Positions 44,724 through 53,597 of a stretch of 64,000 nt of DNA are shown here, one piece after another (positions within the stretch are counted from its first letter, which is position 1; each line of letters opens with the position of its first letter). A program made the position numbers and the translations under genes. Source of the stretch: Marivirga sericea (GTDB lineage: Bacteria > Bacteroidota > Bacteroidia > Cytophagales > Cyclobacteriaceae); the NCBI RefSeq assembly GCF_900177665.1, contig NZ_FXAW01000002.1, forward strand, positions 62,001-126,000, given 5' to 3'. The notes beneath the pieces were generated by a model that was given only the letters and a program-made list of their open reading frames with translations, did not search any database and had not been told where the DNA came from.

Positions 44724-47324
44724 TTAGGGCGTTACTTGGTAATTTGAGTTAAAGAATTCCGTATAGCTATCAACCACCTTCGCCTGATAGTAGATTTGAA
44801 AGTTATCTTTTGAGATTATAAAATTACTAAAATTTAAGCTACTGAAGTTTTTTAGAGGAGATAAATCACTATTAAATTTTTTGTAAAAGGCTTCTGCGGC
44901 ATTTTTTTGATTAAACTCACTTAAAAGGACCATTGAATATTCATCATTGAAAACGAGATTCCCTGCATTTAAATTTTGGTCTGGGAAGAATTTTTCTCCA
45001 AAGGCCTCTATTTCTTCAGGTAGTACTCCTGATAATGCTTTATTCTTTTCATATACTACCACAAAATAATGAGCTTGCTCGAAAAAAGGGATATATTTTA
45101 TTTGTTCTTTCTGTTGCTGTTTTTTGTCCAGTTGATCTATGGCTGCTAAAAGTGATTTTGCAAAATCATATACATCGCTCTCTGGATAGTCTTCTAAGAA
45201 GGTCTGGAGCTTAAACCTGTAAGCATTTTTTCCATCAAGCACGCCTGTTATTAAAGCTTCTAGAAGTTTGAGATTATCTTCATAATCGTTTTCAGGATAG
45301 TTGTTTAGACCATCATTTATTTCTTTTAAGGCTTCTTTGTAATACTCATTTTGATAGAGTCGATACGCTTTTTCGTAAATGACTTTGACTTTTGCGCTAG
45401 CCTGGTTGCTTTCTTCCTGATAATTGGGGTTTTTTATCAATTTTGCAAAAATGGTGTCTGGAAATTTCTGGACCAGTTCATCTGCAAAGGTTGAAGCTTT
45501 ATCTAGTTCTTTTTCCTGATAGTATATGTATAATAAATACAAAATCTCAGCTCTATAGTCCGTATCAGGATATCTTTCTAAAAGAGTTTCGTAGGTTTTG
45601 ACAGCATCTTGTTTTTCTTGTATGTCGAAGTTGTAGATATTCCCTAATTTATAATAGGCAACTTCCATTTCCTCATGCAACTGCTGTTGTTCCTCCGTGT
45701 CAAATGGTATGGAATTAAAAAACTCAGATCTTTCATCTGCAATGAGTTCTTCCTCCGATTTTTCGACAGCCTTGTTTTGTCCTGCCATTGCCAATTCGTT
45801 TTCATTTTCAATTGCATTATTTTCCTCGTACAGCTGGTTCCTTTTCGTTCTCCAATCATCTTGTAATGATCGATCTCCCCAAGTTCTTTTAAAGGTATTT
45901 CTCCCCTGAGCAACTGTAGAGGGGTCATAGAAATAAAAACCACCACCGGGGGCTGTATTGGTTTGTAAAGAAGGACCTTCTTCAAAGGCACTTTGCTTCG
46001 TGTTTGCTGCTTGATTTCTTTCTGCTCTTTTTTGCTTTTTCTCTTCTTCCTCTTGTTTAGCAATTCTATCATTTCGTAATGTCAAGAACATGGTATTTAA
46101 AGCACTGCTGTCCATTTTTGCAAGATTCAATAAGGAGTCATTCTCGTGAATGGTGTTAAATTGCTTTATGAAATCTGACAAGACATCATGACGTGTCTCA
46201 ACCTGAGGATAGATGCTTTCATCTTTAGGCATGATATTATATGCACTATCATAATAAGCTTTTGCCAGAGGATATTTCTTTAATTTATCAAAGTAAATAA
46301 GACCTAGTTTATGGTAGGAAAAAGACTTTTGTCTGAGATTATCTATGCTTTCTTGTATGGAAGACTCATAAAAAGGAATAGCTTCAGTGATGTTATCTTG
46401 CTTTAATTCAAACTCAGCCATTTCGTAATAGATCTTATCTTTAAATTCCGTGTTTTTACCATCTTTAAGCAGTTGTTCAAAGTATTTCCTAATCTTTTTG
46501 ACATCTTCACCTTTTGACAACTCCGTTACTTGAGCCATATTTAAACGAGCATAGAAAGATAATTCATAGGGAGGTCTATTGCTTAATACTTCATTGTAAT
46601 TGTCATAAGCAACAGCATCAAGTTTTGATTTTTGATACAGCTGACCTAAAATGAAATGCATTTTTGCTTTTTCAGGCCCTTTGGGCATTAGTTTAATAGC
46701 TTCGCTTAGGTATCTAATTAGATTATTGGGATTATTTGTAATCTGATAGTAATTGGCGGCATTTAAATACAAGGCTCGTTTATTGGATTTTGAAAGCTTT
46801 TGCCGATTGAGATAATCAATAACCGCAAGTGCATTATTCAATTCTCCATATTCAGTGAACGTCCGAATCAAATGAGTAAGGGCTAAATATTTCGTTTGTT
46901 CATCTTTACTATTAACATTAACATATTTTAGGGTTTCTATGGATTCCTCAAATTCTTGGTTTAGCATTCGAGCAATTCCAACTAAAATATAGCTATCATC
47001 AACCCACTTGCTCACCTTGTGCCTTTGTATTGCAATTGAAGCTTTTTTAATAACATCTTCAACTTTTTCCGTGTTAGCGTTTACGATATTAGTATCGATT
47101 GGAGCTTTTACCATTAATACCCGATTGAAATTATTTTTATGGGCTTCTTCAATTTCTAATAATACCTCTTGCAATTTTTCGTTTGCGATGAAATAAGCAT
47201 TGTATTTGGCTGTAACATTGTGATAACTGTAGCCTACTATTCCAGAATTTTCTGGTGAGCAGGCGCCAAGAATCAATAATAAGCTCAGTATTAGATTTCG
47301 ATATTTCTTAATATTTATACTCAC
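44724..47324 (-). CDS. porW: Type IX secretion lipoprotein PorW/SprE
   Basis: PorW (SprE in flavobacteria) is a TPR-rich periplasmic lipoprotein needed for type IX secretion, thought to bridge the PorK/N ring and the Sov translocon. The lipobox ends at Cys22 (LILGACSPE). The family start GYSYHNVTAKYNAYFIANEK follows directly. TPR-like helical pairs span about 45-390 and 560-700, separated by a charged low-complexity linker (about 420-540, rich in Lys, Glu and Gln) that is probably disordered. The 866-residue length fits. It is divergent from the M23 peptidase gene and probably the first gene of a run with the penicillin-binding protein and uvrC. Confidence 0.92.
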   Translation of the reverse strand: MSINIKKYRNLILSLLLILGACSPENSGIVGYSYHNVTAKYNAYFIANEKLQEVLLEIEEAHKNNFNRVLMVKAPIDTNIVNANTEKVEDVIKKASIAIQRHKVSKWVDDSYILVGIARMLNQEFEESIETLKYVNVNSKDEQTKYLALTHLIRTFTEYGELNNALAVIDYLNRQKLSKSNKRALYLNAANYYQITNNPNNLIRYLSEAIKLMPKGPEKAKMHFILGQLYQKSKLDAVAYDNYNEVLSNRPPYELSFYARLNMAQVTELSKGEDVKKIRKYFEQLLKDGKNTEFKDKIYYEMAEFELKQDNITEAIPFYESSIQESIDNLRQKSFSYHKLGLIYFDKLKKYPLAKAYYDSAYNIMPKDESIYPQVETRHDVLSDFIKQFNTIHENDSLLNLAKMDSSALNTMFLTLRNDRIAKQEEEEKKQKRAERNQAANTKQSAFEEGPSLQTNTAPGGGFYFYDPSTVAQGRNTFKRTWGDRSLQDDWRTKRNQLYEENNAIENENELAMAGQNKAVEKSEEELIADERSEFFNSIPFDTEEQQQLHEEMEVAYYKLGNIYNFDIQEKQDAVKTYETLLERYPDTDYRAEILYLLYIYYQEKELDKASTFADELVQKFPDTIFAKLIKNPNYQEESNQASAKVKVIYEKAYRLYQNEYYKEALKEINDGLNNYPENDYEDNLKLLEALITGVLDGKNAYRFKLQTFLEDYPESDVYDFAKSLLAAIDQLDKKQQQKEQIKYIPFFEQAHYFVVVYEKNKALSGVLPEEIEAFGEKFFPDQNLNAGNLVFNDEYSMVLLSEFNQKNAAEAFYKKFNSDLSPLKNFSSLNFSNFIISKDNFQIYYQAKVVDSYTEFFNSNYQVTP

Positions 47325-47391
47325 TGCGAATTTGAAACGACTAAAATAAGCGATTCATATAAGAAAAGTATTGAGAGTCGTTGATAATATG

Positions 47392-47399
47392 TATTTTTG
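47392..47399 (+). promoter_or_regulatory. -7 promoter box for the M23 peptidase and following genes
   Basis: TATTTTTG matches TAnnTTTG, with a TTG at 47371-47373 spaced by 18 bases. Transcription from here would reach the M23 peptidase start at 47441 and could continue through the bactofilin and atpZ. Confidence 0.55.
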
Positions 47400-47440
47400 C
47401 ATTAAATAATTAAAAAACAAAGTTGCGAATAAGAAAGACA

Positions 47441-48292
47441 ATGTCCAATTGGCTTACCACTAGATATCAAATGGTGGTAAGAAACGAAGAAAACTTAGCT
47501 GAAGTATCTACCATTAACTTTACTTATGCTAAAGTAGCAGTTATTGGTCTTTTAACTTTTGTTATCATTTTTATTAGTGCCTTATATTTATCTCAGTCGT
47601 TACTGTCTCAATGGTTTGATCCACGACATACGACCATGGAATATAATCAAAAGTTATTATCATTGACAATGGAGATGGACTCTTTGAAATCAAGGTTGAG
47701 AGCTCAGGATCGTTTCATTACGAATGTTCAAACAATCTTGGAAGGAGATGTTCCAGATGGAGAATTATACAGAAGGCCTGATCAAGTTAATACGGATGAT
47801 TTGAACAGAGATATGAACCCACAGCAAATGAATGTAGGTGACTCTATCATACGACAAGAATTTGAAGAACAAGATTTTAGTCTGACGAGTTATTCAAGCA
47901 ATAATTATGCAGAGGAATTGAAAGATATTTTCTTTTTCCCACCACTGCAAGGGATAGTAAGTTCTCCTTATGATTTGAGCATAGATCATTATGGGATAGA
48001 TATTGTAGCGAAAACTAACGAACCAGTAAAATCTATTGCAGACGGAACCGTTATATTATCGTCATGGACACAGGATGGAGGATATGTAATAGCCATTCAG
48101 CATAGGGCTAATTTAATATCGGTAATTCGACATAATTCTGCAATATTAAAAAAAGTTGGTAATTTTGTAAATGCAGGCGAGGTAATATCCATAATTGGTA
48201 ATTCTGGGGAACTTACTACAGGGCCACATGTTCATTTAGAAATATGGTATAATGGAAATCCGGTAGACCCGGAAGAGTTTATTACTTTTTAA
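47441..48292 (+). CDS. M23 family zinc metallopeptidase (peptidoglycan hydrolase)
   Basis: The frame is open from a TTG at 47423, but the ATG at 47441 (MSNWLTTRYQMVVRNEENLA) fits better and gives 283 residues. A membrane anchor lies at about 30-50 (VAVIGLLTFVIIFISALYL), followed by a coiled-coil linker and, from about 165, the LytM/M23 domain. The zinc ligands are visible: HYGID (His and Asp) and HVH in GPHVHLEIW, so the enzyme should be active as a D,D-endopeptidase in the periplasm. The following bactofilin gene suggests a role in cell shape, as in CcmA/Csd1-type modules. Confidence 0.92.
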   Translation: MSNWLTTRYQMVVRNEENLAEVSTINFTYAKVAVIGLLTFVIIFISALYLSQSLLSQWFDPRHTTMEYNQKLLSLTMEMDSLKSRLRAQDRFITNVQTILEGDVPDGELYRRPDQVNTDDLNRDMNPQQMNVGDSIIRQEFEEQDFSLTSYSSNNYAEELKDIFFFPPLQGIVSSPYDLSIDHYGIDIVAKTNEPVKSIADGTVILSSWTQDGGYVIAIQHRANLISVIRHNSAILKKVGNFVNAGEVISIIGNSGELTTGPHVHLEIWYNGNPVDPEEFITF

Positions 48293-48314
48293 GAAATAGG
48301 AAACGGAAACGGAA

Positions 48315-48755
48315 ATGTTTAATAACAAGCAAGAAAAAATACAAATGGCACAAGATATCACAAGTTCCAGCAATACAATAGGAAAGGGAACTACTATTAA
48401 CGGAGATATAGAGACTTTCGGAAATATTAGAATTGATGGAAAAGTAATCGGAAATATTAAAACTAAATCTAAATTGGTTTTAGGCACTACTTCCCATATT
48501 GAAGGAAACGTGTTGTCTCAAAATGCAGAGATTGAAGGAGAAGTGAAAGGCGTTGTCGAAATAACAGAGCTATTAATTTTGAAACCTTCTGCTGTTGTTC
48601 ACGGAGATATTGTAGCCAATAAATTGATTGTGGAGTCAGGCGCAACATTCAATGGAGAATGTAAGATGGGTGTTTCGAACAAAACTATTCAAATAGGAGA
48701 GGAAAAAGCGAACGGAAATTCAAACCCGAAAATTGAAAAAGCCAAAGCAGTTTAA
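48315..48755 (+). CDS. Bactofilin (polymer-forming cytoskeletal protein)
   Basis: Bactofilins polymerise without nucleotides into filaments that place cell-wall enzymes. This 146-residue protein has the conserved DUF583 beta-helix (GTTINGDIETFGNIRIDGKV through VVHGDIVANKLIVESGATF), with hydrophobic positions repeating every few residues, flanked by short disordered tails. It is 22 bases after the M23 peptidase, the usual pairing. The next gene, atpZ, starts 23 bases before its stop, so cell-shape and ATP synthase genes are physically linked. Confidence 0.93.
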   Translation: MFNNKQEKIQMAQDITSSSNTIGKGTTINGDIETFGNIRIDGKVIGNIKTKSKLVLGTTSHIEGNVLSQNAEIEGEVKGVVEITELLILKPSAVVHGDIVANKLIVESGATFNGECKMGVSNKTIQIGEEKANGNSNPKIEKAKAV

Positions 48756-48945
48756 TAACTATTTTAAATTCTCAGGTTTAGCCATTCAGATGGCTGTTAC
48801 AATCTACTTGGGAAATTTGTTCGGAAAATATATCGACAAAATTGCTGAAAGTGGTTCTGATATTTATACAAAAATCATTACGCTTTTGGCAGTTTTTCTA
48901 TCAATTTTTGTGGTCATACGCGAAGTGATCAAAGCACAAGAGTAG
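48733..48945 (+). CDS. atpZ: AtpZ/AtpI-family small membrane protein
   Basis: This 70-residue protein has two membrane helices (SGLAIQMAVTIYLGNLFGKY and IITLLAVFLSIFVVIREV) with the conserved GK-IDK type loop. AtpZ/AtpI proteins assist F0 assembly, including the c-ring, or help magnesium uptake. No ATG is available upstream of the first helix; the likely start is the TTG at 48733, within the end of the bactofilin gene (23-base overlap). It is followed 5 bases later by another membrane protein gene. Confidence 0.78.
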   Translation: MKKPKQFNNYFKFSGLAIQMAVTIYLGNLFGKYIDKIAESGSDIYTKIITLLAVFLSIFVVIREVIKAQE

Positions 48946-48950
48946 AATCA

Positions 48951-49355
48951 ATGTTCAAAAGACTTATAATCTTCACGCTTCTTTCTGTCGGGTTAGCCTC
49001 CGCTATTCTTTTTATTCAAAAATGGTATATTAGTAGCATTGACGAAACGCTGACCTACTCAATTAATTCGATATATCTATTTCATTTTATCGCATTCATC
49101 ATAATTGTATTGTCTGTTGAACTTCTCAGTCAAAGACTACCAGATCAAGTTGGTTATTTTTATTTAGCCAGTGTTTTTGTTAAAATTGGGCTGTTTGTTT
49201 TAGTCTTTAAAGACACTATTTTTGCCAGTTCCCCTTTGAACTTTTTGGAGAGAATATCTATTATCATTCCTTTCTTCATGTTTTTAGTTTTAGAAGCCAT
49301 CTATAGTGGAAGGCTCATGAATGCGGCTAATAATGAATCAGATTCTAAGGGCTAA
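48951..49355 (+). CDS. Four-helix membrane protein between atpZ and atpB
   Basis: The 134-residue protein has four predicted membrane helices (RLIIFTLLSVGLASAILFIQ; SIYLFHFIAFIIIVLSVELL; YFYLASVFVKIGLFVLVF; ISIIIPFFMFLVLEAIYSGR) and a short polar tail. The position between atpZ and atpB and the small four-helix layout match a Bacteroidota family that I associate with DUF6168, an AtpI-like analogue; the family name is from memory. Spacing is 5 bases from atpZ and 78 to atpB. The role in F0 assembly is inference. Confidence 0.6.
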   Translation: MFKRLIIFTLLSVGLASAILFIQKWYISSIDETLTYSINSIYLFHFIAFIIIVLSVELLSQRLPDQVGYFYLASVFVKIGLFVLVFKDTIFASSPLNFLERISIIIPFFMFLVLEAIYSGRLMNAANNESDSKG

Positions 49356-49394
49356 AAAACTTAATAAAAAAATTATCTTTAATAAGAAATTGAT

Positions 49395-49402
49395 TACCTT
49401 TG
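49395..49402 (+). promoter_or_regulatory. -7 promoter box for atpB
   Basis: TACCTTTG matches TAnnTTTG, 31 bases before the atpB start. It would give the structural ATP synthase genes a promoter separate from the M23/bactofilin one. No clear -33 TTG is visible. Confidence 0.5.
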
Positions 49403-49433
49403 CCCCAAAATTAAGGCTATCGTAAAAAGTAGA

Positions 49434-50519
49434 ATGATCAATCCAACTATAATGAGAAACGCATTGTTGTTATTACTTTTAATATCGCTGATTAACGTTA
49501 ATTCGTTATTTGCGGTTGCAGGAGGTTCAGAAGAAGGTGGGCAAATAGACACCAAAGAGGAGATTAACGAATATATTCAGCACCACTTGCAGGATTCTCA
49601 TGATTTTACTTTCTGGACCAATGGTAAGACAGGGACTCACATCGGTTTCCCCTTGCCTGTAATTTTATGGTCTGATGGTTTACATGTTTTTTCTTCCTCA
49701 GAATTTGATCATGGACATGAAGTGGCGGAATCGAAAGATAAATATTTTGCACTCTATCATAGCAAAGTTTATGAAACAAATGCGGAAGGTGAAATTAAAT
49801 TAGATGATGAAGGTCATACTGTAAATGCTAAACCTTTGGATTTTTCAATTACAAAAAATGTGGTTGGTATGCTATTAACTTCTTTATTGATGTTCATTGG
49901 CTTCAGATCATTAGCAAAGGGTTATGGTAAAACAGCTATTCCTAAAGGAGTGGGAAGAATTCTCGAACCTTTAGTAGTGTACGTTCGAGATGAAATTGCA
50001 AGACCCAATATTGGTCCTAAGTATGAAAAATTTATTCCGTATTTACTTACAGTGTTCTTCTATATCTGGATTTTAAACTTGTTAGGTTTAACACCATTAG
50101 GTTTCAATGTAACTGGGAATATCGCAGTAACTGTAGGTTTAGCCTTAATTACTTTCTTTTTAACTCAATTTAGTGGGAATAAAGAGTATTGGAAGCATAT
50201 ATTCTGGATGCCCGGTGTTCCGATTCCAATGAAAATAATTTTAATGCCAATTGAGGTGTTGGGAATGTTCACTAAGCCTTTTGCTTTACTAATTCGTTTG
50301 TTTGCAAACATTACGGCTGGTCACGTAGTAGTTATGAGTCTGATTGCTTTAATTATTACAATGCGTTCGCAATTTGGTATTGTTGCTTCTTCAAGTATAT
50401 CATTTGGATTGGCATTTTTTATTACGTTAATAGAGTTATTAGTCGCTTTTCTTCAAGCTTATATCTTTACAATGCTATCGGCTTTGTTCATAGGTATGGC
50501 AGTAGAGGAGCATCATTAA
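49434..50519 (+). CDS. atpB: F0F1 ATP synthase subunit a
   Basis: Subunit a makes the proton half-channels next to the c-ring. The 361-residue protein has an N-terminal hydrophobic leader (NALLLLLLISLINVNSLFAV) and a roughly 100-residue exported polar region before the membrane helices, an extension common in Bacteroidota. The essential arginine is in FALLIRLFANITAGH and the second half-channel is in FLQAYIFTMLSALFIGMAVEE. Two in-frame starts are possible (49434 and 49452); the first is taken. It opens the run of structural genes 38 bases before atpE. Confidence 0.95.
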   Translation: MINPTIMRNALLLLLLISLINVNSLFAVAGGSEEGGQIDTKEEINEYIQHHLQDSHDFTFWTNGKTGTHIGFPLPVILWSDGLHVFSSSEFDHGHEVAESKDKYFALYHSKVYETNAEGEIKLDDEGHTVNAKPLDFSITKNVVGMLLTSLLMFIGFRSLAKGYGKTAIPKGVGRILEPLVVYVRDEIARPNIGPKYEKFIPYLLTVFFYIWILNLLGLTPLGFNVTGNIAVTVGLALITFFLTQFSGNKEYWKHIFWMPGVPIPMKIILMPIEVLGMFTKPFALLIRLFANITAGHVVVMSLIALIITMRSQFGIVASSSISFGLAFFITLIELLVAFLQAYIFTMLSALFIGMAVEEHH

Positions 50520-50542
50520 AAGAGTATTTTTGTTTAATTTAA

Positions 50543-50746
<204 letters not shown>

Positions 50747-50764
50747 TTTGATCCGAAAAAAAAC

Positions 50765-50800
50765 AACGCTATTTGTGTGCGCTAGGCCGCAAATAGCGTT
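50765..50800 (+). promoter_or_regulatory. Perfect 11-bp hairpin between atpE and atpF
   Basis: AACGCTATTTG (50765-50775) pairs perfectly with CAAATAGCGTT (50790-50800) around a 14-base loop. Only four T residues follow the stem, so it is a weak or partial terminator, or an RNA 3' stabiliser for atpE mRNA. Confidence 0.7.
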
Positions 50801-50830
50801 TTCATAAACTTAAATTATTCAAATAAAGAA

Positions 50831-51331
50831 ATGGAACAATTAATAAATGATTTTTCTCCGGGCTTGTTTTTCATGCAGCTCCTCATTTTCCTTGTTCTCT
50901 TGGGATTATTATCAAAGTTCGCTTGGAAGCCGATTCTAAACTCTTTGAAAGCAAGAGAAGGTAGTATTGCAGATGCATTGCAGTCAGCAGAAAATGCGAA
51001 AGAAGAGATGGCAAAATTGCAGGCTGATAATCAAAAATTATTGCAAGAGGCAAGGTTGGAGAGAGATAAGCTTTTAAAAGAAGCAACTGACATCGCTAAT
51101 AAAATTAAAGAAGAAGCTAAATCTGATGCCGCCAAGCAAGCTGATAGAATGATTTCTGATGCTAAGAATGCTATTGAGGTAGAGAAAAAAGCTGCCTTGA
51201 AAGAGGTGACAACTAAAGTTGCTGAGCTTTCATTAGAAATTGCAGAAAAGCTTATTCGTAAAAACTTATCTGATGATAAAGCTCAAAAAGCTTTAGCTGA
51301 AGATTTTATGAAAGATTTAAAACTCAATTAA
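50831..51331 (+). CDS. atpF: F0F1 ATP synthase subunit b
   Basis: Subunit b is the peripheral stalk: one N-terminal membrane helix (FFMQLLIFLVLLGLLSKFAW) and a long charged right-handed coiled coil (residues about 40-150, rich in Ala, Lys and Glu). The 166-residue length is standard. It follows atpE after the intervening hairpin and precedes atpH by 9 bases. A single b gene is present here, so the stalk is probably a b2 homodimer. Confidence 0.95.
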   Translation: MEQLINDFSPGLFFMQLLIFLVLLGLLSKFAWKPILNSLKAREGSIADALQSAENAKEEMAKLQADNQKLLQEARLERDKLLKEATDIANKIKEEAKSDAAKQADRMISDAKNAIEVEKKAALKEVTTKVAELSLEIAEKLIRKNLSDDKAQKALAEDFMKDLKLN

Positions 51332-51340
51332 TCTGATCAA

Positions 51341-51898
51341 ATGTCAGAATATAGAATTGCATCCCGGTATTCCAAATCTTTAATAGACCTTGCAGTTGAA
51401 AAAAATCAACTGGAGGACATTAAGGAGGATATGGAACTTTTATCTAAAGTCTGCAAGGAGAATAGAGAATTTGTACTTATGTTGAATAACCCGATTTTGG
51501 AGAGCGTTAAAAAAGCTGCTGTCATTCGGGCCGTCTTCAAAGGCAAAGTACAAGAAATGACTTCTTTGTTTTTTGATATTGTTTCAAGAAAACACAGAGA
51601 GTCTGTTTTGCCTGAAATGGCAAAAGTTTTCAAGCAGCTTTATAATGAGCATAAAGGGATTATCACTGCTGATGTTAGTACTACATTCAAATTGGATGAT
51701 AGTTTACGTTCAGAGGTGATTAGAATTGTAAAGGAGATTTCCGGTAAGGAAGTTGAATTGAACGAAAAAGTAGATAAGGCTTTGATTGGTGGCTTTTTAA
51801 TCCGGGTGGGAGATAAGCAGATTGATGAAACTATTCAAAGCAAATTAAATGATTTGAGACGGGAATTAACCCAAAATCAATATATCAAGCAGATTTAA
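51341..51898 (+). CDS. atpH: F0F1 ATP synthase subunit delta
   Basis: Subunit delta joins the peripheral stalk to the top of the alpha3beta3 head. The 185-residue protein has the OSCP fold pattern: RIASRYSKSLIDLAVEKNQL as helix 1, LMLNNPILESVKKAAVI in the middle, and the characteristic end DKALIGGFLIRVGDKQIDE. It starts 9 bases after atpF and ends 29 bases before atpA. Confidence 0.95.
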   Translation: MSEYRIASRYSKSLIDLAVEKNQLEDIKEDMELLSKVCKENREFVLMLNNPILESVKKAAVIRAVFKGKVQEMTSLFFDIVSRKHRESVLPEMAKVFKQLYNEHKGIITADVSTTFKLDDSLRSEVIRIVKEISGKEVELNEKVDKALIGGFLIRVGDKQIDETIQSKLNDLRRELTQNQYIKQI

Positions 51899-51927
51899 AA
51901 AATTAATTAACCTATAATAACAGAATA

Positions 51928-53502
51928 ATGGCAGAGGTTAGACCAGACGAGGTTTCAGCAATATTAAGAGAACAACTTTCAAGCTTCAAAACAGAAGCAG
52001 AATTAGAAGAAGTTGGTACAGTCCTTCAAGTTGGTGATGGTGTTGCACGTATTTACGGCTTGACACAGGCACAATCAGGTGAGTTGTTAGAATTTGAAAA
52101 CGGCTTACAGGCATTAGTTTTGAACTTGGAAGAGGATAATGTTGGTGCTGTATTGTTCGGTAGCTCACAAGGAATTAAAGAGGGCGATGCTGTGAAAAGA
52201 ACAGGGAAAATCGCTTCCATTAAAGTAGGTGATGGTATCGCAGGAAGAGTTGTAGATACGCTAGGTCAACCTATTGATGGGAAGGGCCCAATTGAAGGCG
52301 AACTATTTGATATGCCGTTGGAGCGTAAGGCACCGGGTGTTATTTTCCGTGAGCCGGTAAGTGAGCCTTTGCAAACAGGTATTAAGTCTATTGATGCTAT
52401 GATTCCTGTTGGGAGAGGTCAGCGTGAGTTAATTATTGGTGACCGTCAGACGGGTAAAACTGCGGTGGCTATTGATGCCATTATCAACCAAAAAGAATTT
52501 TATGATGCTGGTAATCCAGTTTATTGTATCTACGTTGCGATTGGACAGAAAGCATCTACAGTAGCTCAAATTGTATCTGAGTTAGAAAAAGCGGGTGCGA
52601 TGGCTTATACTACTATCGTGTCGGCCTCTGCTGCTGATCCTGCTCCATTGCAGTTCTTTGCTCCGTTCGCAGGTGCTGCTATCGGTGAGTATTTTAGAGA
52701 TACAGGTCGTCCTGGCTTGGTTGTTTTTGATGATTTATCAAAGCAAGCAGTTGCTTATCGTGAGGTGTCCTTGTTATTAAGAAGACCTCCGGGACGTGAA
52801 GCATACCCTGGTGATGTTTTCTACTTACACTCTCGTTTATTAGAGAGAGCTGCAAAAGTAATCAATGATGATACTATTGCTAAAGACATGAATGATTTAC
52901 CTCCTTCATTAAAAGACAAAGTGAAAGGTGGTGGGTCATTAACAGCACTTCCAATAATTGAGACACAAGCAGGTGACGTTTCAGCGTATATTCCAACTAA
53001 CGTGATTTCTATTACGGATGGTCAAATATTCTTGGAAACTAACCTATTTAATGCCGGTATCAGACCTGCTATTAACGTAGGGATCTCTGTATCACGAGTA
53101 GGTGGTAACGCTCAGATCAAATCAATGAAGAAGGTTTCAGGAACTCTGAAATTAGATCAAGCGCAGTTTCGTGAATTAGAGGCGTTCTCGAAGTTTGGTT
53201 CTGATCTAGACCCTGCTACGAAAAGAATTATTGAAAGAGGAAAGCGTAACCAAGAAATTTTGAAGCAAGGACAGTATTCACCGGTTGCAGTTGAGCAGCA
53301 GGTAGCGATTATCATTGCTTCTACTAAAGGGTTCTTAGATAAAGTTCCAGTTGAAAAAGTGAGAGCTTTTGAGAAGGAATTTGCCTTGATAATGGAAAAC
53401 CAAGAGAGAGAAGCACTTGATGCTTTCAAATCTGGTAAAATTAGTGACGAGCTTATCGCAGTAGTGAAGAAAGTAGCTGACGATTTATCATCAAAATATT
53501 AA
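51928..53502 (+). CDS. atpA: F0F1 ATP synthase subunit alpha
   Basis: Subunit alpha carries the non-catalytic nucleotide sites of the F1 head. The 524-residue protein has the P-loop [11 protein letters not shown] near residue 171, the conserved arginine finger region [10 protein letters not shown], and the family segment [20 protein letters not shown]. All parts look intact. The partner subunit beta (atpD) is not in this window. Confidence 0.98.
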   Translation: MAEVRPDEVSAILREQLSSFKTEAELEEVGTVLQVGDGVARIYGLTQAQSGELLEFENGLQALVLNLEEDNVGAVLFGSSQGIKEGDAVKRTGKIASIKVGDGIAGRVVDTLGQPIDGKGPIEGELFDMPLERKAPGVIFREPVSEPLQTGIKSIDAMIPVGRGQRELIIGDRQTGKTAVAIDAIINQKEFYDAGNPVYCIYVAIGQKASTVAQIVSELEKAGAMAYTTIVSASAADPAPLQFFAPFAGAAIGEYFRDTGRPGLVVFDDLSKQAVAYREVSLLLRRPPGREAYPGDVFYLHSRLLERAAKVINDDTIAKDMNDLPPSLKDKVKGGGSLTALPIIETQAGDVSAYIPTNVISITDGQIFLETNLFNAGIRPAINVGISVSRVGGNAQIKSMKKVSGTLKLDQAQFRELEAFSKFGSDLDPATKRIIERGKRNQEILKQGQYSPVAVEQQVAIIIASTKGFLDKVPVEKVRAFEKEFALIMENQEREALDAFKSGKISDELIAVVKKVADDLSSKY

Positions 53503-53597
53503 TAGATAATAGGAGCTTGAAATAGCAGCTCCTGATTTCATTTTTAAGATTAACTTTTTCCTTTAATATATAAAGGTCAAAATAGACATAAGGCTGT

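Noticed and set aside
45644-46072. 142-codon leftward frame
   Set aside because: It is an alternative frame of the low-complexity charged linker of porW; its Lys/Gln-rich composition follows from the real frame.
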